Below, piece after piece: positions 1 through 9,880 of a DNA stretch of 64,000 bases. Below the pieces are notes generated by a model. That model did no database searches. It worked only from the letters and a program-made list of their open reading frames with translations, and was not told the DNA's origin. Both the position numbers and the translations under genes were made by a program. This DNA is from Lacrimispora sp. BS-2 (GTDB lineage: Bacteria; Bacillota; Clostridia; Lachnospirales; Lachnospiraceae), in contig NZ_CP157940.1 of NCBI RefSeq assembly GCF_040207125.1, positions 372,001 to 436,000 of the forward strand, read 5' to 3'. The stretch's first letter is position 1. Every line of letters begins with the position of its first letter.

Positions 1-384
1 TCGGTTTCCCCACATGAATTTAAGGAGAGGATCAGGGAAGTGTCCGGGATAAAGGAAATTCATAATTATTATGGAATGGCAGAACAGACAGGCAGTATCT
101 ATATGGAATGTCCCCAGGGTCACCTTCATGCAAGCTTATATTCCGATATCATAACCAGACGGGTAAAGGATTTTGGCGTTTGTTCCCATGGAGAAAAAGG
201 GATCATACAGGTACTTTCTCCCCTTGCCCTTTCTTATCCCGGGCACTCCATACTTACGGAGGATGAGGGAATCATTCTGGGAGAGGATGATTGTCCCTGC
301 GGCCGTCTGGGAAAATATTTTAAAGTATTGGGGAGAATAAGCCAGGCTGAGATAAGGGGGTGCAGTGACACCTATGATGGATGA
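1..384 (+). CDS. LuxE-like acyl-protein synthetase, C-terminal part
   Basis: The open frame enters from the left edge, so the N-terminus is outside the window; the visible 127 codons are the end of an acyl-protein synthetase of the LuxE family (adenylate-forming superfamily). The motif NYYGMAEQTG near residue 20 is the family's Y-G-x-[ST]-E adenylation motif, and a cysteine-containing CPCGRLG stretch near the end is also typical. In luminous bacteria LuxE activates a fatty acid as acyl-AMP and passes it to LuxC. The stop overlaps the next gene, a LuxC homologue, by 20 bp, so the two are translationally coupled and probably form an acid-reductase pair. No luciferase genes are in view. The GTG at 40 is an internal codon, not the start. 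Family sure, substrate unknown. Confidence 0.8.
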   Translation, partial: SVSPHEFKERIREVSGIKEIHNYYGMAEQTGSIYMECPQGHLHASLYSDIITRRVKDFGVCSHGEKGIIQVLSPLALSYPGHSILTEDEGIILGEDDCPCGRLGKYFKVLGRISQAEIRGCSDTYDG

Positions 385-1573
385 TGTTACATATCTGGCA
401 GGAGTAATCCAGCCAAAAGCTGAGCCGTTAAAACCTTTTTCAGAACCTGTTTTGGATTTTCTGGAAGAGCTTTCTGGTGAAATACGCAAAAGGAGAAGGG
501 AGTTTGAAACGTACCGTGAAATCCCGGCTTTTGGGTTCTGGTTAAGAAGGACCCATATGGAGGAATTCCGGATGAGGTACGAGGATGGGAAACTTCGCAT
601 AGGCAGAGGCGTGATATTCCATATTGTTTCTTCTAATGTCCCCGTGTTGTTTGCCTACAGTATGGTCATCGGTTTATTGGCTGGAAACAGCTGCGTGGTA
701 CGGATCTCTTCCAGAAGCCGGAATGAGGATCAAAAGCTATGTGAAATAATTGACAATCTTTTGGGCCGGCCGGAATTTTCTTTGGTCAGAAACCGGATTT
801 CTGTTTTTTCATGTAAAAGAGATAATGAAATCGTCAAATGCTGGCTGGAGGAATGCGATGGTCTTATGGTATGGGGAGGAGATCAGGCCATACAATCGGT
901 CAGAGGAATGAAACTAAGACCGGATGCCGTGCAGGTCATGTTTCCAGACCGGTATTCCATCTGTATTCTGGATACCGAACGGATCGGAACGATTCCTGAT
1001 GAAGGACTTCAAACGCTGGCATACGGATTTGTAAAGGATGCTTATGCCATGGATCAGAATGCCTGCTCCAGTCCTCAGTTTGTCATTTGGAACCAGGAAG
1101 AGGAAACGGAAAGGACAGAACAGATCCGCAGAAGATGGTGGAACGCCGTAAGGAAAGAAGCAACCGCTTATGAGTTAAACCCTCATAAGGCCACGAAAAA
1201 ATATGAGACCTTATGTAGATATGCCATGATAACGGAGGAAATCTTAAGGATAGAGCAGTACGATAACCTGCTTTATACGGTCCTGCTTTCTAAAATTCCT
1301 CCAAATCCGGAAACGTACCGTGGGACCTGCGGATTGTTTTTTGAGTACCAGGGAGATTACCGGACGGCGGTCAGGCAATTGGCAGCCAGAAAGCTTCAGA
1401 CGGTGACGTATTACGGAATCCGCAGGGAGGAACTGACAGATTATATTATAAATAACCATTTATATGGAATCCACAGGGTGGTGCCCATAGGGGAAGCCTT
1501 GAACATGGATCTTGTATGGGATGGGCAGGATCTGATTGAGATGCTGTCCAGGGAAATTGTCTGGGAGGAGTAA
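365..1573 (+). CDS. LuxC-like acyl-CoA reductase
   Basis: A 402-residue protein of the LuxC acyl-CoA/acyl-protein reductase family, which makes a fatty aldehyde from an activated acyl group using NADPH. Visible family features are the SSNVPVLFAYS nucleotide-site region (near residue 90), RISSRSR after it, and DQNACSSPQ with the likely acyl-accepting cysteine at residue 234. The GTG at 365 has a purine-rich AAGGGGG ribosome site five bases upstream; ATG 374 is the alternative. It overlaps the LuxE-like gene and is followed at once by an acyl-adenylate ligase, so the three probably act on one substrate. In an anaerobe the aldehyde could go to an alcohol, an ether lipid or a secondary metabolite; nothing in the sequence decides. 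Confidence 0.85.
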   Translation: MTPMMDDVTYLAGVIQPKAEPLKPFSEPVLDFLEELSGEIRKRRREFETYREIPAFGFWLRRTHMEEFRMRYEDGKLRIGRGVIFHIVSSNVPVLFAYSMVIGLLAGNSCVVRISSRSRNEDQKLCEIIDNLLGRPEFSLVRNRISVFSCKRDNEIVKCWLEECDGLMVWGGDQAIQSVRGMKLRPDAVQVMFPDRYSICILDTERIGTIPDEGLQTLAYGFVKDAYAMDQNACSSPQFVIWNQEEETERTEQIRRRWWNAVRKEATAYELNPHKATKKYETLCRYAMITEEILRIEQYDNLLYTVLLSKIPPNPETYRGTCGLFFEYQGDYRTAVRQLAARKLQTVTYYGIRREELTDYIINNHLYGIHRVVPIGEALNMDLVWDGQDLIEMLSREIVWEE

Positions 1574-1574
1574 T

Positions 1575-2987
1575 ATGTGTCTGTTTCAGGAAGAAAAATC
1601 ATACAAAGACCGGCTGCTGGCAGCAGATGATGCCGGACAGACGGTAACATACCGGGATCTGGATTTTTTTACAGAGGAGTTTTACCGGTATATCGGAGGA
1701 AAAAAACTGATTTTTATATTATGCCAGAATACCATTGGATCTCTCCTTGGGTATCTGGGCTGCTTAAAAACAGGGGTGGTTCCTTTGATGTTGGAAAAAC
1801 ACATTAACCAGGAGCTTTTAATGCGGCTGATCCGTGAATACCACCCGTCTTTTTTATACATACCGGAGGATTGTATTTTAAAGGCAGAGGAATGTGAGAT
1901 CGTATGGAAAACACAGGGATACTGTCTGTGCCGCAGAAAGGAGAAGCTCTCACCTTCCCTTTACGGAGAGCTTTCCTTACTTCTGACTACATCAGGGAGC
2001 ACAGGAAGTCCAAAGCTTGTGAGGCAGAGCGGAAGAAACATCGATGCCAATGCAGAGTCCATTTGCAAGTATCTTTCCATCCATGAGAAGGAAAGACCTG
2101 TTACCACACTGCCCATGAATTACACCTATGGATTATCCATCATCAACAGCCACGTGAAAGTGGGGGCAGCCCTTTTGCTTACGGTCCGCAGTATGGTAGA
2201 GCAGCCGTTTTGGGATTTTGTAAAGGAAAAAAAGGCCACATCCTTTGGCGGAGTTCCCTATACCTACCAGGTTCTGAAACGGATCGGGTTTCTCCAGATG
2301 GATCTGCCGGATTTACGGACCATGACACAGGCAGGAGGAAAGCTTCCCATGAACCTTCATAAAGAGTTTGCTTCCTATGCAGAAAAGACTGGAAAGCAAT
2401 TTGTTGTTATGTATGGGCAGACAGAGGCCACGGCAAGAATGGGATATCTGCCCGCTGCAAAAGCAGTGGAGCGATGCGGGAGCATGGGAATTGCCATACC
2501 AGGAGGCAGGTTCTGGCTGGAGGATGATAAGGGAAAAGAAATCAAAGAACCGGATACCCAGGGAGAACTGGTGTATGAAGGGGAGAATGTAGCGCTTGGA
2601 TATGCCTGCTGTCCTGAGGATTTAATAAAAGAAGATGAATGGAAGGGCGTTCTGCATACCGGTGATATGGCAAAACGGGATCAGGACGGTTATTACTACA
2701 TCACTGGAAGAAAGAAACGTTTCATCAAAATGTTTGGAAACAGGGTCAATCTTGATGAAGCAGAGCGGCTGTTAAAGGAACATTTTGAAGGAATTGACTT
2801 TGCCTGTGTGGGAACAGATGACAATCTGGTCATTTATACAGATCACAGGGAGGAATCCGGAGAGGAGCTGATCCTGGAACATCTTTATCAGATGACAGGA
2901 ATAAATTCCAGGGCAATAGGGGTCCGCCGGGTGGATAAAATTCCGAAGAACCAGTCCGGAAAAACTCTTTACAAGGAGCTTTTATAA
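1575..2987 (+). CDS. Acyl-adenylate (AMP-forming) synthetase/ligase
   Basis: A 470-residue ANL-superfamily enzyme that activates a carboxylic acid as acyl-AMP. The core motifs are all visible: A3 ([10 protein letters not shown], residues 138-147), A5 ([10 protein letters not shown]), A7 (HTGD), A8 ([17 protein letters not shown]) and the A10 lysine (KNQSGKT) near the C-terminus. Start ATG 1575 is preferred because GGGAGGAG lies just upstream, overlapping the stop of the LuxC-like gene. The protein is shorter than typical acetyl-CoA synthetases and resembles stand-alone loading ligases. Position directly after the luxE/luxC-like pair suggests a second activating enzyme for the same module, or the coenzyme A ligase that feeds the thiolase/crotonase genes downstream. 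Substrate not predictable. Confidence 0.8.
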   Translation: MCLFQEEKSYKDRLLAADDAGQTVTYRDLDFFTEEFYRYIGGKKLIFILCQNTIGSLLGYLGCLKTGVVPLMLEKHINQELLMRLIREYHPSFLYIPEDCILKAEECEIVWKTQGYCLCRRKEKLSPSLYGELSLLLTTSGSTGSPKLVRQSGRNIDANAESICKYLSIHEKERPVTTLPMNYTYGLSIINSHVKVGAALLLTVRSMVEQPFWDFVKEKKATSFGGVPYTYQVLKRIGFLQMDLPDLRTMTQAGGKLPMNLHKEFASYAEKTGKQFVVMYGQTEATARMGYLPAAKAVERCGSMGIAIPGGRFWLEDDKGKEIKEPDTQGELVYEGENVALGYACCPEDLIKEDEWKGVLHTGDMAKRDQDGYYYITGRKKRFIKMFGNRVNLDEAERLLKEHFEGIDFACVGTDDNLVIYTDHREESGEELILEHLYQMTGINSRAIGVRRVDKIPKNQSGKTLYKELL

Positions 2988-3037
2988 GGAACGCAGCTTA
3001 TGACATGGTTGTATTTGATAGAAAAGGAGGTCTTATT

Positions 3038-4219
3038 ATGGGGGAAAGAGTTGTATTGGCAGGAGCCTGCCGTACTGCAATCGGAACCATGGGAGGAGCA
3101 TTAAGCACAGTTCCTCCCCAGGATATGGGAGCAGCCGTTATCCGTGAGGCATTAAAACGGGCAGGAGTCATGCCGGATCAGGTTGATCTGGTCTATATGG
3201 GATGCGTGATCCAGGCTGGTCTGGGACAGAATGTGGCCCGCCAGGCTTCCTTAAAGGCAGGGATTCCGGTGGAGACTCCTGCAGTTACCATCAATGTGGT
3301 ATGCGGTTCCGGGTTAAACTGTGTGAATCTGGCAGCCCAGATGATCCAGTGCAAAGAAGCGGATATTGTAGTGGCCGGAGGAACGGAAAATATGTCCATG
3401 GCCCCTTATCTTTTAAAAGATGCCCGTTTCGGATACCGCATGAATCACGGACAGCTCATGGATGCCATGGTAAATGACGCACTATGGGATGCATCTTGTG
3501 ATTACCATATGGGCGTAACGGCAGAAAATGTGGCGAAACAGTGGGGGCTTACAAGAGAGGAGCTTGACCGTTTTGCAGCCTCCAGTCAGATGAAGGCCTG
3601 TGCAGCCATTGAATCCGGCCGTTTTCAGGAAGAGATTGTACCAATGGAGATCAAAAAGAAAAAGGAAACCATTGTCTTTGACCGGGATGAAGGTCCAAGG
3701 CCCGGAACAACGGCGGAAGGAATCTCAAAACTGCGTCCGGCCTTTCAAAAGGATGGAGTTGTTACGGCTGCCAATTCCTCCAGTATAAACGATGGTGCGG
3801 CAGCAATTGTAGTCATGAGTGAAGAAAAGGCCAAGGAGCTTGGCGTTAAGCCCATGGCATACTGGGAAGCAGGTACCCTTGCAGGCGTAGCACCTGAGAT
3901 TATGGGCGTGGGCCCGGTGGCTGCAACCAGGAAGCTTCTTAAAAAGACCAATATGACGGTGGATGAGTTTGATCTCATTGAGGCCAATGAAGCATTTGCG
4001 GCCCAGTCATTAGCCGTGGCCAAAGATTTAAAGTTTGATCTGTCAAAGGTAAATGTAAATGGCGGAGCCATTGCTCTTGGCCATCCGGTAGGAGCATCCG
4101 GCTGCCGCATTCTTGTGACTTTGCTTCATGAGATGGAAAAACGGGATGCGAAAAAGGGGCTTGCTACCCTTTGCATCGGAGGCGGTATGGGCTGTGCCAC
4201 CATTGTTAAAAGAGAATGA
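3038..4219 (+). CDS. thlA: Acetyl-CoA C-acetyltransferase (thiolase)
   Basis: A 393-residue biosynthetic thiolase that condenses two acetyl-CoA to acetoacetyl-CoA, the first step of C4 (butyrate) formation. The nucleophilic cysteine is Cys89 in VVCGSGLN; the other active-site elements are [17 protein letters not shown] (His349) and the second cysteine in [10 protein letters not shown] (near residue 386). ATG 3038 is chosen because AAAGGAGG lies at 3024-3030; an in-frame ATG at 3005 lacks a ribosome site. It is the first of three contiguous genes (thiolase, crotonase, hydroxyacyl-CoA dehydrogenase) that complete the acetyl-CoA to crotonyl-CoA path. Confidence 0.93.
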   Translation: MGERVVLAGACRTAIGTMGGALSTVPPQDMGAAVIREALKRAGVMPDQVDLVYMGCVIQAGLGQNVARQASLKAGIPVETPAVTINVVCGSGLNCVNLAAQMIQCKEADIVVAGGTENMSMAPYLLKDARFGYRMNHGQLMDAMVNDALWDASCDYHMGVTAENVAKQWGLTREELDRFAASSQMKACAAIESGRFQEEIVPMEIKKKKETIVFDRDEGPRPGTTAEGISKLRPAFQKDGVVTAANSSSINDGAAAIVVMSEEKAKELGVKPMAYWEAGTLAGVAPEIMGVGPVAATRKLLKKTNMTVDEFDLIEANEAFAAQSLAVAKDLKFDLSKVNVNGGAIALGHPVGASGCRILVTLLHEMEKRDAKKGLATLCIGGGMGCATIVKRE

Positions 4220-4259
4220 AGCGGTTCACATAGCAATGAAAGAAATGAGGTGTCGGTAC

Positions 4260-5036
4260 ATGGAGTTTGTTACATACGAAGTGGAAGGTATGATAAGTAT
4301 CATTACCATTAACCGTCCCAATGCTTTAAATGCGTTAAACAGCCAGGTTTTAGAGGAACTTGACCAGATTCTTAACCAGATTGACACAGCTTCGGTCAGA
4401 GCATTGATTCTTACGGGAGCCGGAAATAAGTCCTTTGTGGCGGGAGCGGACATTGCAGAAATGAGTACCTTCACAAAAAAGGAAGGAGAGGCCTTTGGAA
4501 AAAGGGGAAACGATCTCTTCCGCCGTCTGGAAACCTTTCCCCTTCCGGTCATAGCTGCAGTCAATGGATTTGCTCTTGGCGGAGGCTGCGAACTCTGTTT
4601 AAGCTGCGACATACGGATCTGTTCTGAAAATGCCGTATTTGGACAGCCGGAAGCAGGTCTTGGCATTACCCCCGGTTTTGGAGGCACCCAGAGGCTGGCA
4701 AGAATCATTGGCCCCGGAATGGCGAAACAGATGATATTTACTGCAAGAAATATAAAGGCAGAGGAAGCTTACCGGATTGGTCTTGTCAATGCCATATACC
4801 CTCAAAAGGAGCTGCTTTCTGAGGCAAAAAAGATGGCAAAAGGAATTGCTGACAATGCTCCCATTGCGGTGAGAAATTGTAAAAAAGCCGTCAATGACGG
4901 TCTTCAGGTGGATATGGATCGGGCGGTTGCCATTGAAGAACGGCTTTTCGGAGACTGCTTTGAGACCCTGGATCAAAAGGAAGGAATGGGAGCATTTCTT
5001 GAAAAACGGAAAGAGAGAACGTTTCTTATGAAATAA
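4260..5036 (+). CDS. crt: Enoyl-CoA hydratase (crotonase)
   Basis: A 258-residue enoyl-CoA hydratase, the usual crotonase length, which interconverts 3-hydroxybutyryl-CoA and crotonyl-CoA. Oxyanion-hole segments AGADIAEM and NGFALGGGCELCLSCD are visible, followed by FGQPEAGLGITPGFGGTQRL with the catalytic glutamates of the family. ATG 4260 follows GAGGTG with seven bases of spacing; longer in-frame starts run back into the thiolase gene. It lies 40 bp after the thiolase and 49 bp before the dehydrogenase, in operon order. Confidence 0.92.
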   Translation: MEFVTYEVEGMISIITINRPNALNALNSQVLEELDQILNQIDTASVRALILTGAGNKSFVAGADIAEMSTFTKKEGEAFGKRGNDLFRRLETFPLPVIAAVNGFALGGGCELCLSCDIRICSENAVFGQPEAGLGITPGFGGTQRLARIIGPGMAKQMIFTARNIKAEEAYRIGLVNAIYPQKELLSEAKKMAKGIADNAPIAVRNCKKAVNDGLQVDMDRAVAIEERLFGDCFETLDQKEGMGAFLEKRKERTFLMK

Positions 5037-5085
5037 GAGGGGAGATTTATCCCAACTCATACAAACATAGAAGGAGGGATATGGG

Positions 5086-5925
5086 ATGAAAGTCGGAATT
5101 ATAGGTGCAGGGACCATGGGGTCAGGAATTGCCCAGGCCTTTGCCCAGACAGAGGGATATGAAGTATTTTTATGCGATATCAGTGAAGAGTTTGCGGCAA
5201 ATGGAAAAAAGAAAATTGCAAAGGGCCTGGAACGGAGAGTCGCAAAAGGAAAAATGACACAGGAAAGTGCTGCAGCCGTTCTGTCCAAAATTCAAACAGG
5301 AGTAATCAGTATCTTCCAGGACTGTGACCTGGTGGTAGAAGCAGCCATAGAAGATATGGCAGTAAAAAAACAGACGTTTCAGGAACTCCAGGATATATGC
5401 AAAAAAGAAGCAATGTTTGTAAGCAATACGTCCTCACTCTCCATCACAGAGCTTGGGGCAGGGCTTGACCGGCCTGTTGCTGGAATGCATTTTTTCAATC
5501 CGGCGCCGGTTATGAAGCTGGTGGAAGTCATTGCAGGACTTAACACTCCTCCTGAAATGATTGCAGAAATCAAGAAAATAGCCGCTGACATAGGAAAGGT
5601 CCCTGTACAGGTAGAGGAGGCCGCAGGATTTGTGGTAAACAGGATTCTCATACCCATGATCAATGAAGGAATCGGAATCTATGCAGAAGGAGTTGCAGAC
5701 CCGGAGGGAATTGACAGCGCCATGAAGCTGGGAGCCAACCATCCCATGGGACCTTTGGAACTGGGAGACTTAATCGGGCTTGACGTGGTTCTTGCCATTA
5801 TGGAAGTGCTTTATTCGGAAACCGGAGATCCCAAATACCGTCCCCATCCTCTGCTTAAGAAAATGGTACGGGGCGGAAAGCTTGGACAGAAAACAGGAAG
5901 CGGTTTCTATCAATACAAAAGATAA
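5086..5925 (+). CDS. hbd: 3-hydroxybutyryl-CoA dehydrogenase
   Basis: A 279-residue short 3-hydroxyacyl-CoA dehydrogenase, close to the clostridial Hbd length. The N-terminal Rossmann motif [10 protein letters not shown] binds NAD(P); [16 protein letters not shown] and [15 protein letters not shown] (His135) form the active site, and the C-terminal domain ends with KTGSGFYQY. It reduces acetoacetyl-CoA to 3-hydroxybutyryl-CoA. A strong AAGGAGGGA site lies upstream of ATG 5086. It sits between crotonase and the LarA-type racemase in the operon. Confidence 0.93.
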   Translation: MKVGIIGAGTMGSGIAQAFAQTEGYEVFLCDISEEFAANGKKKIAKGLERRVAKGKMTQESAAAVLSKIQTGVISIFQDCDLVVEAAIEDMAVKKQTFQELQDICKKEAMFVSNTSSLSITELGAGLDRPVAGMHFFNPAPVMKLVEVIAGLNTPPEMIAEIKKIAADIGKVPVQVEEAAGFVVNRILIPMINEGIGIYAEGVADPEGIDSAMKLGANHPMGPLELGDLIGLDVVLAIMEVLYSETGDPKYRPHPLLKKMVRGGKLGQKTGSGFYQYKR

Positions 5926-5947
5926 CGGATAAGGAGGAGAAAGAAAT

Positions 5948-7243
5948 ATGGCGGTTGTGAAGCTGCCCTTTGGAAGGGAAAAAATCAGTTTAAATATTCC
6001 TGACAGCAGATTAAACGGGCTGCTTATGTCAGGGGCTCACAGCTATCAGGCAGAGGGTGGGGAAGAGGAACTGGTCCGAAAGGCCATGGAACATCCCATT
6101 CACTCCCCAAGGCTGAAAGAACTGGTTAAGGGTAAGAAGAACATTGTCATGATAGCAAGCGACCATACCCGGCCGGTTCCAAGCCGGGTGATAGCGCCTG
6201 CGGTCATAGAGGAAATCAAAGAAGGAAATCCTCAGGCGCAGCTTACAATCCTCATTGCCACCGGATTTCACAGATCCACCACCAGGGAGGAATTGATTGA
6301 TAAGTTCGGTCAGGAAATTGTTGACAGGACGGATATCCATTTTGTTGTTCATGAAAGCCAGAAGGATGAGGATATGGTTTTCATAGACACTCTTCCCTCA
6401 GGGGGAAAGCTTTTGATTAACCGGATAGCGGCAGAGGCAGATATTCTTATATCGGAAGGCTTTATAGAACCTCATTTCTTTGCAGGCTTTTCCGGCGGAA
6501 GAAAAAGCGTGCTGCCGGGAGTCTCAAGCGGGGTAACGGTCATGGCAAACCACTGCTCTGAGTTTATTGACAGTCCATATGCAAGAACCGGTATTCTGGA
6601 GGGAAATCCCATACATAGGGATATGGTCTATGCCGCAGAACAGGCAAAACTTGCTTTTATTGTCAATGTAGTGCTGGATGAAAATAAGAAAGTCATAAAG
6701 GCCTATGCGGGCCATTTCAACGAAGCTCATAAGGAAGGCTGCAAGTTTGTGGACCAGCTCTCAGGAGTGGATGCCATTCCGGCAGATATTGTAATCACTA
6801 CCAACGGCGGATATCCCCTGGACCAGAATATATACCAGTCGGTAAAAGGCATGACGGCAGCAGAGGCCACCTGCAATCCCGGGGGTGTCATCATCATGGT
6901 ATCAAGCTGCAGCGACGGCCATGGAGGCCAGTCCCTTTATGATACCTTTGCAGGGGGAGAAGAGAAGGATGCAATCATGAACCGGTTTCTTTATACGCCC
7001 CGGGATCAAACCGTGCCGGATCAGTGGGAAGCACAGATTCTGTGCAGAATTCTCTTAAAATATAAGGTGATCATGGTCACTCAGGCTCCCGGGGAAATGG
7101 TCCGTAACATGCAGATGGATTATGCAGACAGCGTGGAAGAGGCAATTTCCATGGCAGATCATTATCTGGGTAAGGCAGATGGGAAAATTACGGTCATTCC
7201 TGACGGGGTTTCCGTAATCGTCAGGAGCAGACAGACTTGGTAA
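5948..7243 (+). CDS. larA: LarA-type nickel-dependent lactate racemase family protein
   Basis: A 431-residue LarA/DUF2088 protein. LarA interconverts L- and D-lactate using a nickel-pincer cofactor linked to a lysine. The family signature SDHTRPVP is near residue 74, the histidine motif ATGFHRSTT near 100, and EPHFFAGFSGGRKSVLPG contains the cofactor lysine candidate Lys186. The neighbours (lactate permease and two D-lactate dehydrogenase-like genes) strongly favour lactate over other 2-hydroxy acids that LarA paralogues racemise. The cofactor genes larB, larC and larE are not in this window. ATG 5948 is preceded by AAGGAGGAGA. Confidence 0.85.
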   Translation: MAVVKLPFGREKISLNIPDSRLNGLLMSGAHSYQAEGGEEELVRKAMEHPIHSPRLKELVKGKKNIVMIASDHTRPVPSRVIAPAVIEEIKEGNPQAQLTILIATGFHRSTTREELIDKFGQEIVDRTDIHFVVHESQKDEDMVFIDTLPSGGKLLINRIAAEADILISEGFIEPHFFAGFSGGRKSVLPGVSSGVTVMANHCSEFIDSPYARTGILEGNPIHRDMVYAAEQAKLAFIVNVVLDENKKVIKAYAGHFNEAHKEGCKFVDQLSGVDAIPADIVITTNGGYPLDQNIYQSVKGMTAAEATCNPGGVIIMVSSCSDGHGGQSLYDTFAGGEEKDAIMNRFLYTPRDQTVPDQWEAQILCRILLKYKVIMVTQAPGEMVRNMQMDYADSVEEAISMADHYLGKADGKITVIPDGVSVIVRSRQTW

Positions 7244-7264
7244 TTACCGTAAAGGAGAAATAAG

Positions 7265-8692
7265 ATGGAAGAAGTAACTTACAACAAAGTTACCCCGGAA
7301 CTCATAGAGGAATTTAAGAAAATTGTTCCGGGTAAAGTTCATGAGAAAGAAGAAATGAATGAGGATTATTTCCACGATGAGATGCCGATCTATGGAAAAG
7401 GCATTCCGGATGTGGTAATTGAAGCCACCAGTACGGAGGACATTGCTGCCATTGTAAAGCTGTGCTTTTCAAACAATGTTCCAGTGATTCCAAGGGGAGC
7501 AGGAACCGGCCTTACGGGAGCGGCAGTTGCCCTTCACGGCGGAGTTTTACTTGATATGAGTAAGATGAACCGGATCCTTGATTATGACAGGGAAAATTTT
7601 GTTGTCCGTGTCCAGCCCGGCGTTCTGTTAAATGATCTTGCGGAGGATGCCAGGCGTCAGGGACTTTTATATCCGCCGGATCCAGGGGAAAAGTTTGCAA
7701 CCCTGGGAGGTAATGTTTCAACAAATGCAGGCGGTATGAGGGCCGTCAAATACGGTTGTACCAGAGAGTATGTAAGAGCCATGACCGTGGTGCTTCCTAC
7801 GGGCGAAATCATCAGTCTGGGTGCGCCTGTTTCCAAGAGCTCTACCGGCTACAGCCTGATTCATTTAATGATCGGCTCGGAAGGAACCCTTGGGATTATC
7901 ACCGAACTGACTCTTAAGGTAATTCCGGCGCCCAAAGAAACCATAAGCCTTATTGTTCCCTTTGAAAATCTAAAGGACTGTATCGGGACTGTGCCTAAAA
8001 TATTCATGGCCGGCTTAAAACCCCAGGCACTGGAGTTCATGGAGAAAGAAATTGTTCTTTCCTCGGAACGCTATCTGGGAAAGAATGTATTTCCAAAGGA
8101 AGTTGATGGCGTTGATATCGGCGCTTACTTACTCATCACTTTTGACGGTGATAAGCTGGAGCTTTTAGAAGAACTTTCGGAGCAGGCGGCAGAAGTGGTT
8201 TTGGAGGAAGGAGCCGTAGACGTCCTGGTGGCAGATACGCCGGTGAAAAAGAAGGAAGCCTGGGAAGCCAGAAGTACCTTCCTGGAAGCCATTGAGGCGG
8301 AAACAAAGCTATTGGATGAGTGTGATGTAGTAGTGCCGGTAAATCAGATCCCTTCCTATCTTTCCTTTGTTAAATCACTGGAAAACCGGTATGATTTTTC
8401 CATAAAGAGCTTTGGCCATGCAGGAGATGGAAACTTACACATCTATACCTGTGCCAATGAAATGGAGGAAGAGGAATTCAAAGGGCAGGTAGCAGAATTT
8501 ATGGATATTATATACAAAAAAGCATCGGAATGCGGAGGTCTTATTTCCGGTGAACACGGCATTGGTTATGGCAAGATGGAGTATCTGGCAGCTTTTGCAG
8601 GTGAAACAAGCATGCGCCTCATGAAGGGCATCAAGGAAGTATTTGATCCAAAGATGATTTTGAATCCCGGAAAAATCTGCTATAAACTTTAA
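7265..8692 (+). CDS. lctD: FAD-linked D-lactate dehydrogenase (GlcD/LctD family), copy 1
   Basis: A 475-residue flavoprotein of the vanillyl-alcohol-oxidase fold. The FAD-binding segment includes [42 protein letters not shown], and a C-terminal [12 protein letters not shown]...GEHGIGYGK block with the histidines typical of D-lactate/glycolate dehydrogenases. It oxidises lactate to pyruvate, probably passing electrons to an electron-transfer flavoprotein. Clearly related to the copy at 15240-16643 but diverged. It is followed by an acyl-CoA dehydrogenase and a plain EtfBA pair, so its redox partner is less obvious than that of copy 2. Confidence 0.87.
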   Translation: MEEVTYNKVTPELIEEFKKIVPGKVHEKEEMNEDYFHDEMPIYGKGIPDVVIEATSTEDIAAIVKLCFSNNVPVIPRGAGTGLTGAAVALHGGVLLDMSKMNRILDYDRENFVVRVQPGVLLNDLAEDARRQGLLYPPDPGEKFATLGGNVSTNAGGMRAVKYGCTREYVRAMTVVLPTGEIISLGAPVSKSSTGYSLIHLMIGSEGTLGIITELTLKVIPAPKETISLIVPFENLKDCIGTVPKIFMAGLKPQALEFMEKEIVLSSERYLGKNVFPKEVDGVDIGAYLLITFDGDKLELLEELSEQAAEVVLEEGAVDVLVADTPVKKKEAWEARSTFLEAIEAETKLLDECDVVVPVNQIPSYLSFVKSLENRYDFSIKSFGHAGDGNLHIYTCANEMEEEEFKGQVAEFMDIIYKKASECGGLISGEHGIGYGKMEYLAAFAGETSMRLMKGIKEVFDPKMILNPGKICYKL

Positions 8693-8726
8693 AACATTAA
8701 ATTTATTTGACCAGGAGGAGAGCAAA

Positions 8727-9863
8727 ATGGCATATTTGATATCAGAAGAAGCGCAGGACTTATTGCAGGATGTGAAAAATTTCTGTGAGAAGGAAGTGAA
8801 GGAGGCGTGTAAGGAGTACGACGTATCCGGAGAATGGCCAAAGATTATTTATGATAAGGCAATTGAACAGGGCTATCAGGCTCTGGAGATTCCGGAGGAA
8901 TACGGAGGACCTGGATTAAGCCGTGTGGATGTGGCTGCTTTGATCGAGCAGATGGCAATTGCAGATGCAGGCTTTGCCACCACAATTTCGGCCAGCGGCC
9001 TTGCCTTAAAACCTGTGTTGATTGCAGGCAGCAGGGAACAGAAAGAACGTGTGTGTGAAATGGTTTTGGAAGGAGGATTTGGTGCATTCTGCCTGACAGA
9101 ACCAGGGGCAGGCTCTGATGCAGGAGCAGGCAAGACAACTGCTGTAAAGGCTGGAGACCAATACATACTAAATGGAAGAAAGTGCTTCATCACCAACGGA
9201 GAAGTTGCCTCCTTTTATTGTGTCACTGCAATGACAGATAAGACAAAAGGTGTAAAAGGAATGTCCATGTTCCTTGTGGAAGCAGGTACTCCGGGACTTA
9301 GCACAGGGAAAGAAGAAAACAAGATGGGAATCAGGACCTCTAATACCTGTGATGTTGTTCTGGAGGATGTAAGGATACCGGCCTCCAACTTAATCGGTGA
9401 GGAAGGAAAGGGATTTTCCATTGCAATGAAGACACTGGATCAGGCCCGTACCTGGATGGGTTGTATTGCGGCAGGCATTGCCCAAAGAGGCATTGATGAG
9501 GCTGTTGGGTATGGGAAAGAACGAATCCAGTTCGGGAAACCTGTGATCAAAAACCAGGCCATGCAGTTTAAAGTTGCCGATATGCAGATCAAGACGGAGA
9601 CTGCCCGCCAGATGGTAGCCCATGCACTGACCAGGATGGATATGGGACTTTCCTATACTATGGAATCTGCCATTGCCAAGTGCTATGCCTCAGACATTGC
9701 CATGGAGGTGGCTTCGGAAGCCATCCAGATGTTTGGAGGTTATGGATACAGCCGGGAATATCCGGTAGAAAAGCTGTTAAGAGACGCGAAGATATTCCAG
9801 ATCTTTGAGGGAACCAATGAAATCCAGAGAATTGTTATTGCAGGCAATATCATTGGGAAATAA
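8727..9863 (+). CDS. bcd: Short-chain acyl-CoA dehydrogenase (butyryl-CoA dehydrogenase type)
   Basis: A 378-residue acyl-CoA dehydrogenase. FAD/acyl motifs CLTEPGAGSDAGA and KCFITNGEVASFY, the QMFGGYGYSREYPVEKLLRDAK block and the catalytic glutamate in IFEGTNEIQ (Glu361) are all present in the positions expected for short-chain enzymes. It reduces crotonyl-CoA to butyryl-CoA. Because etfB and etfA follow directly, it is likely the bifurcating Bcd-EtfAB complex of clostridia, which couples NADH oxidation to ferredoxin reduction. AGGAGGAG precedes ATG 8727. Confidence 0.9.
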   Translation: MAYLISEEAQDLLQDVKNFCEKEVKEACKEYDVSGEWPKIIYDKAIEQGYQALEIPEEYGGPGLSRVDVAALIEQMAIADAGFATTISASGLALKPVLIAGSREQKERVCEMVLEGGFGAFCLTEPGAGSDAGAGKTTAVKAGDQYILNGRKCFITNGEVASFYCVTAMTDKTKGVKGMSMFLVEAGTPGLSTGKEENKMGIRTSNTCDVVLEDVRIPASNLIGEEGKGFSIAMKTLDQARTWMGCIAAGIAQRGIDEAVGYGKERIQFGKPVIKNQAMQFKVADMQIKTETARQMVAHALTRMDMGLSYTMESAIAKCYASDIAMEVASEAIQMFGGYGYSREYPVEKLLRDAKIFQIFEGTNEIQRIVIAGNIIGK

Positions 9864-9880
9864 AAAGGAGTGTGCCAATC

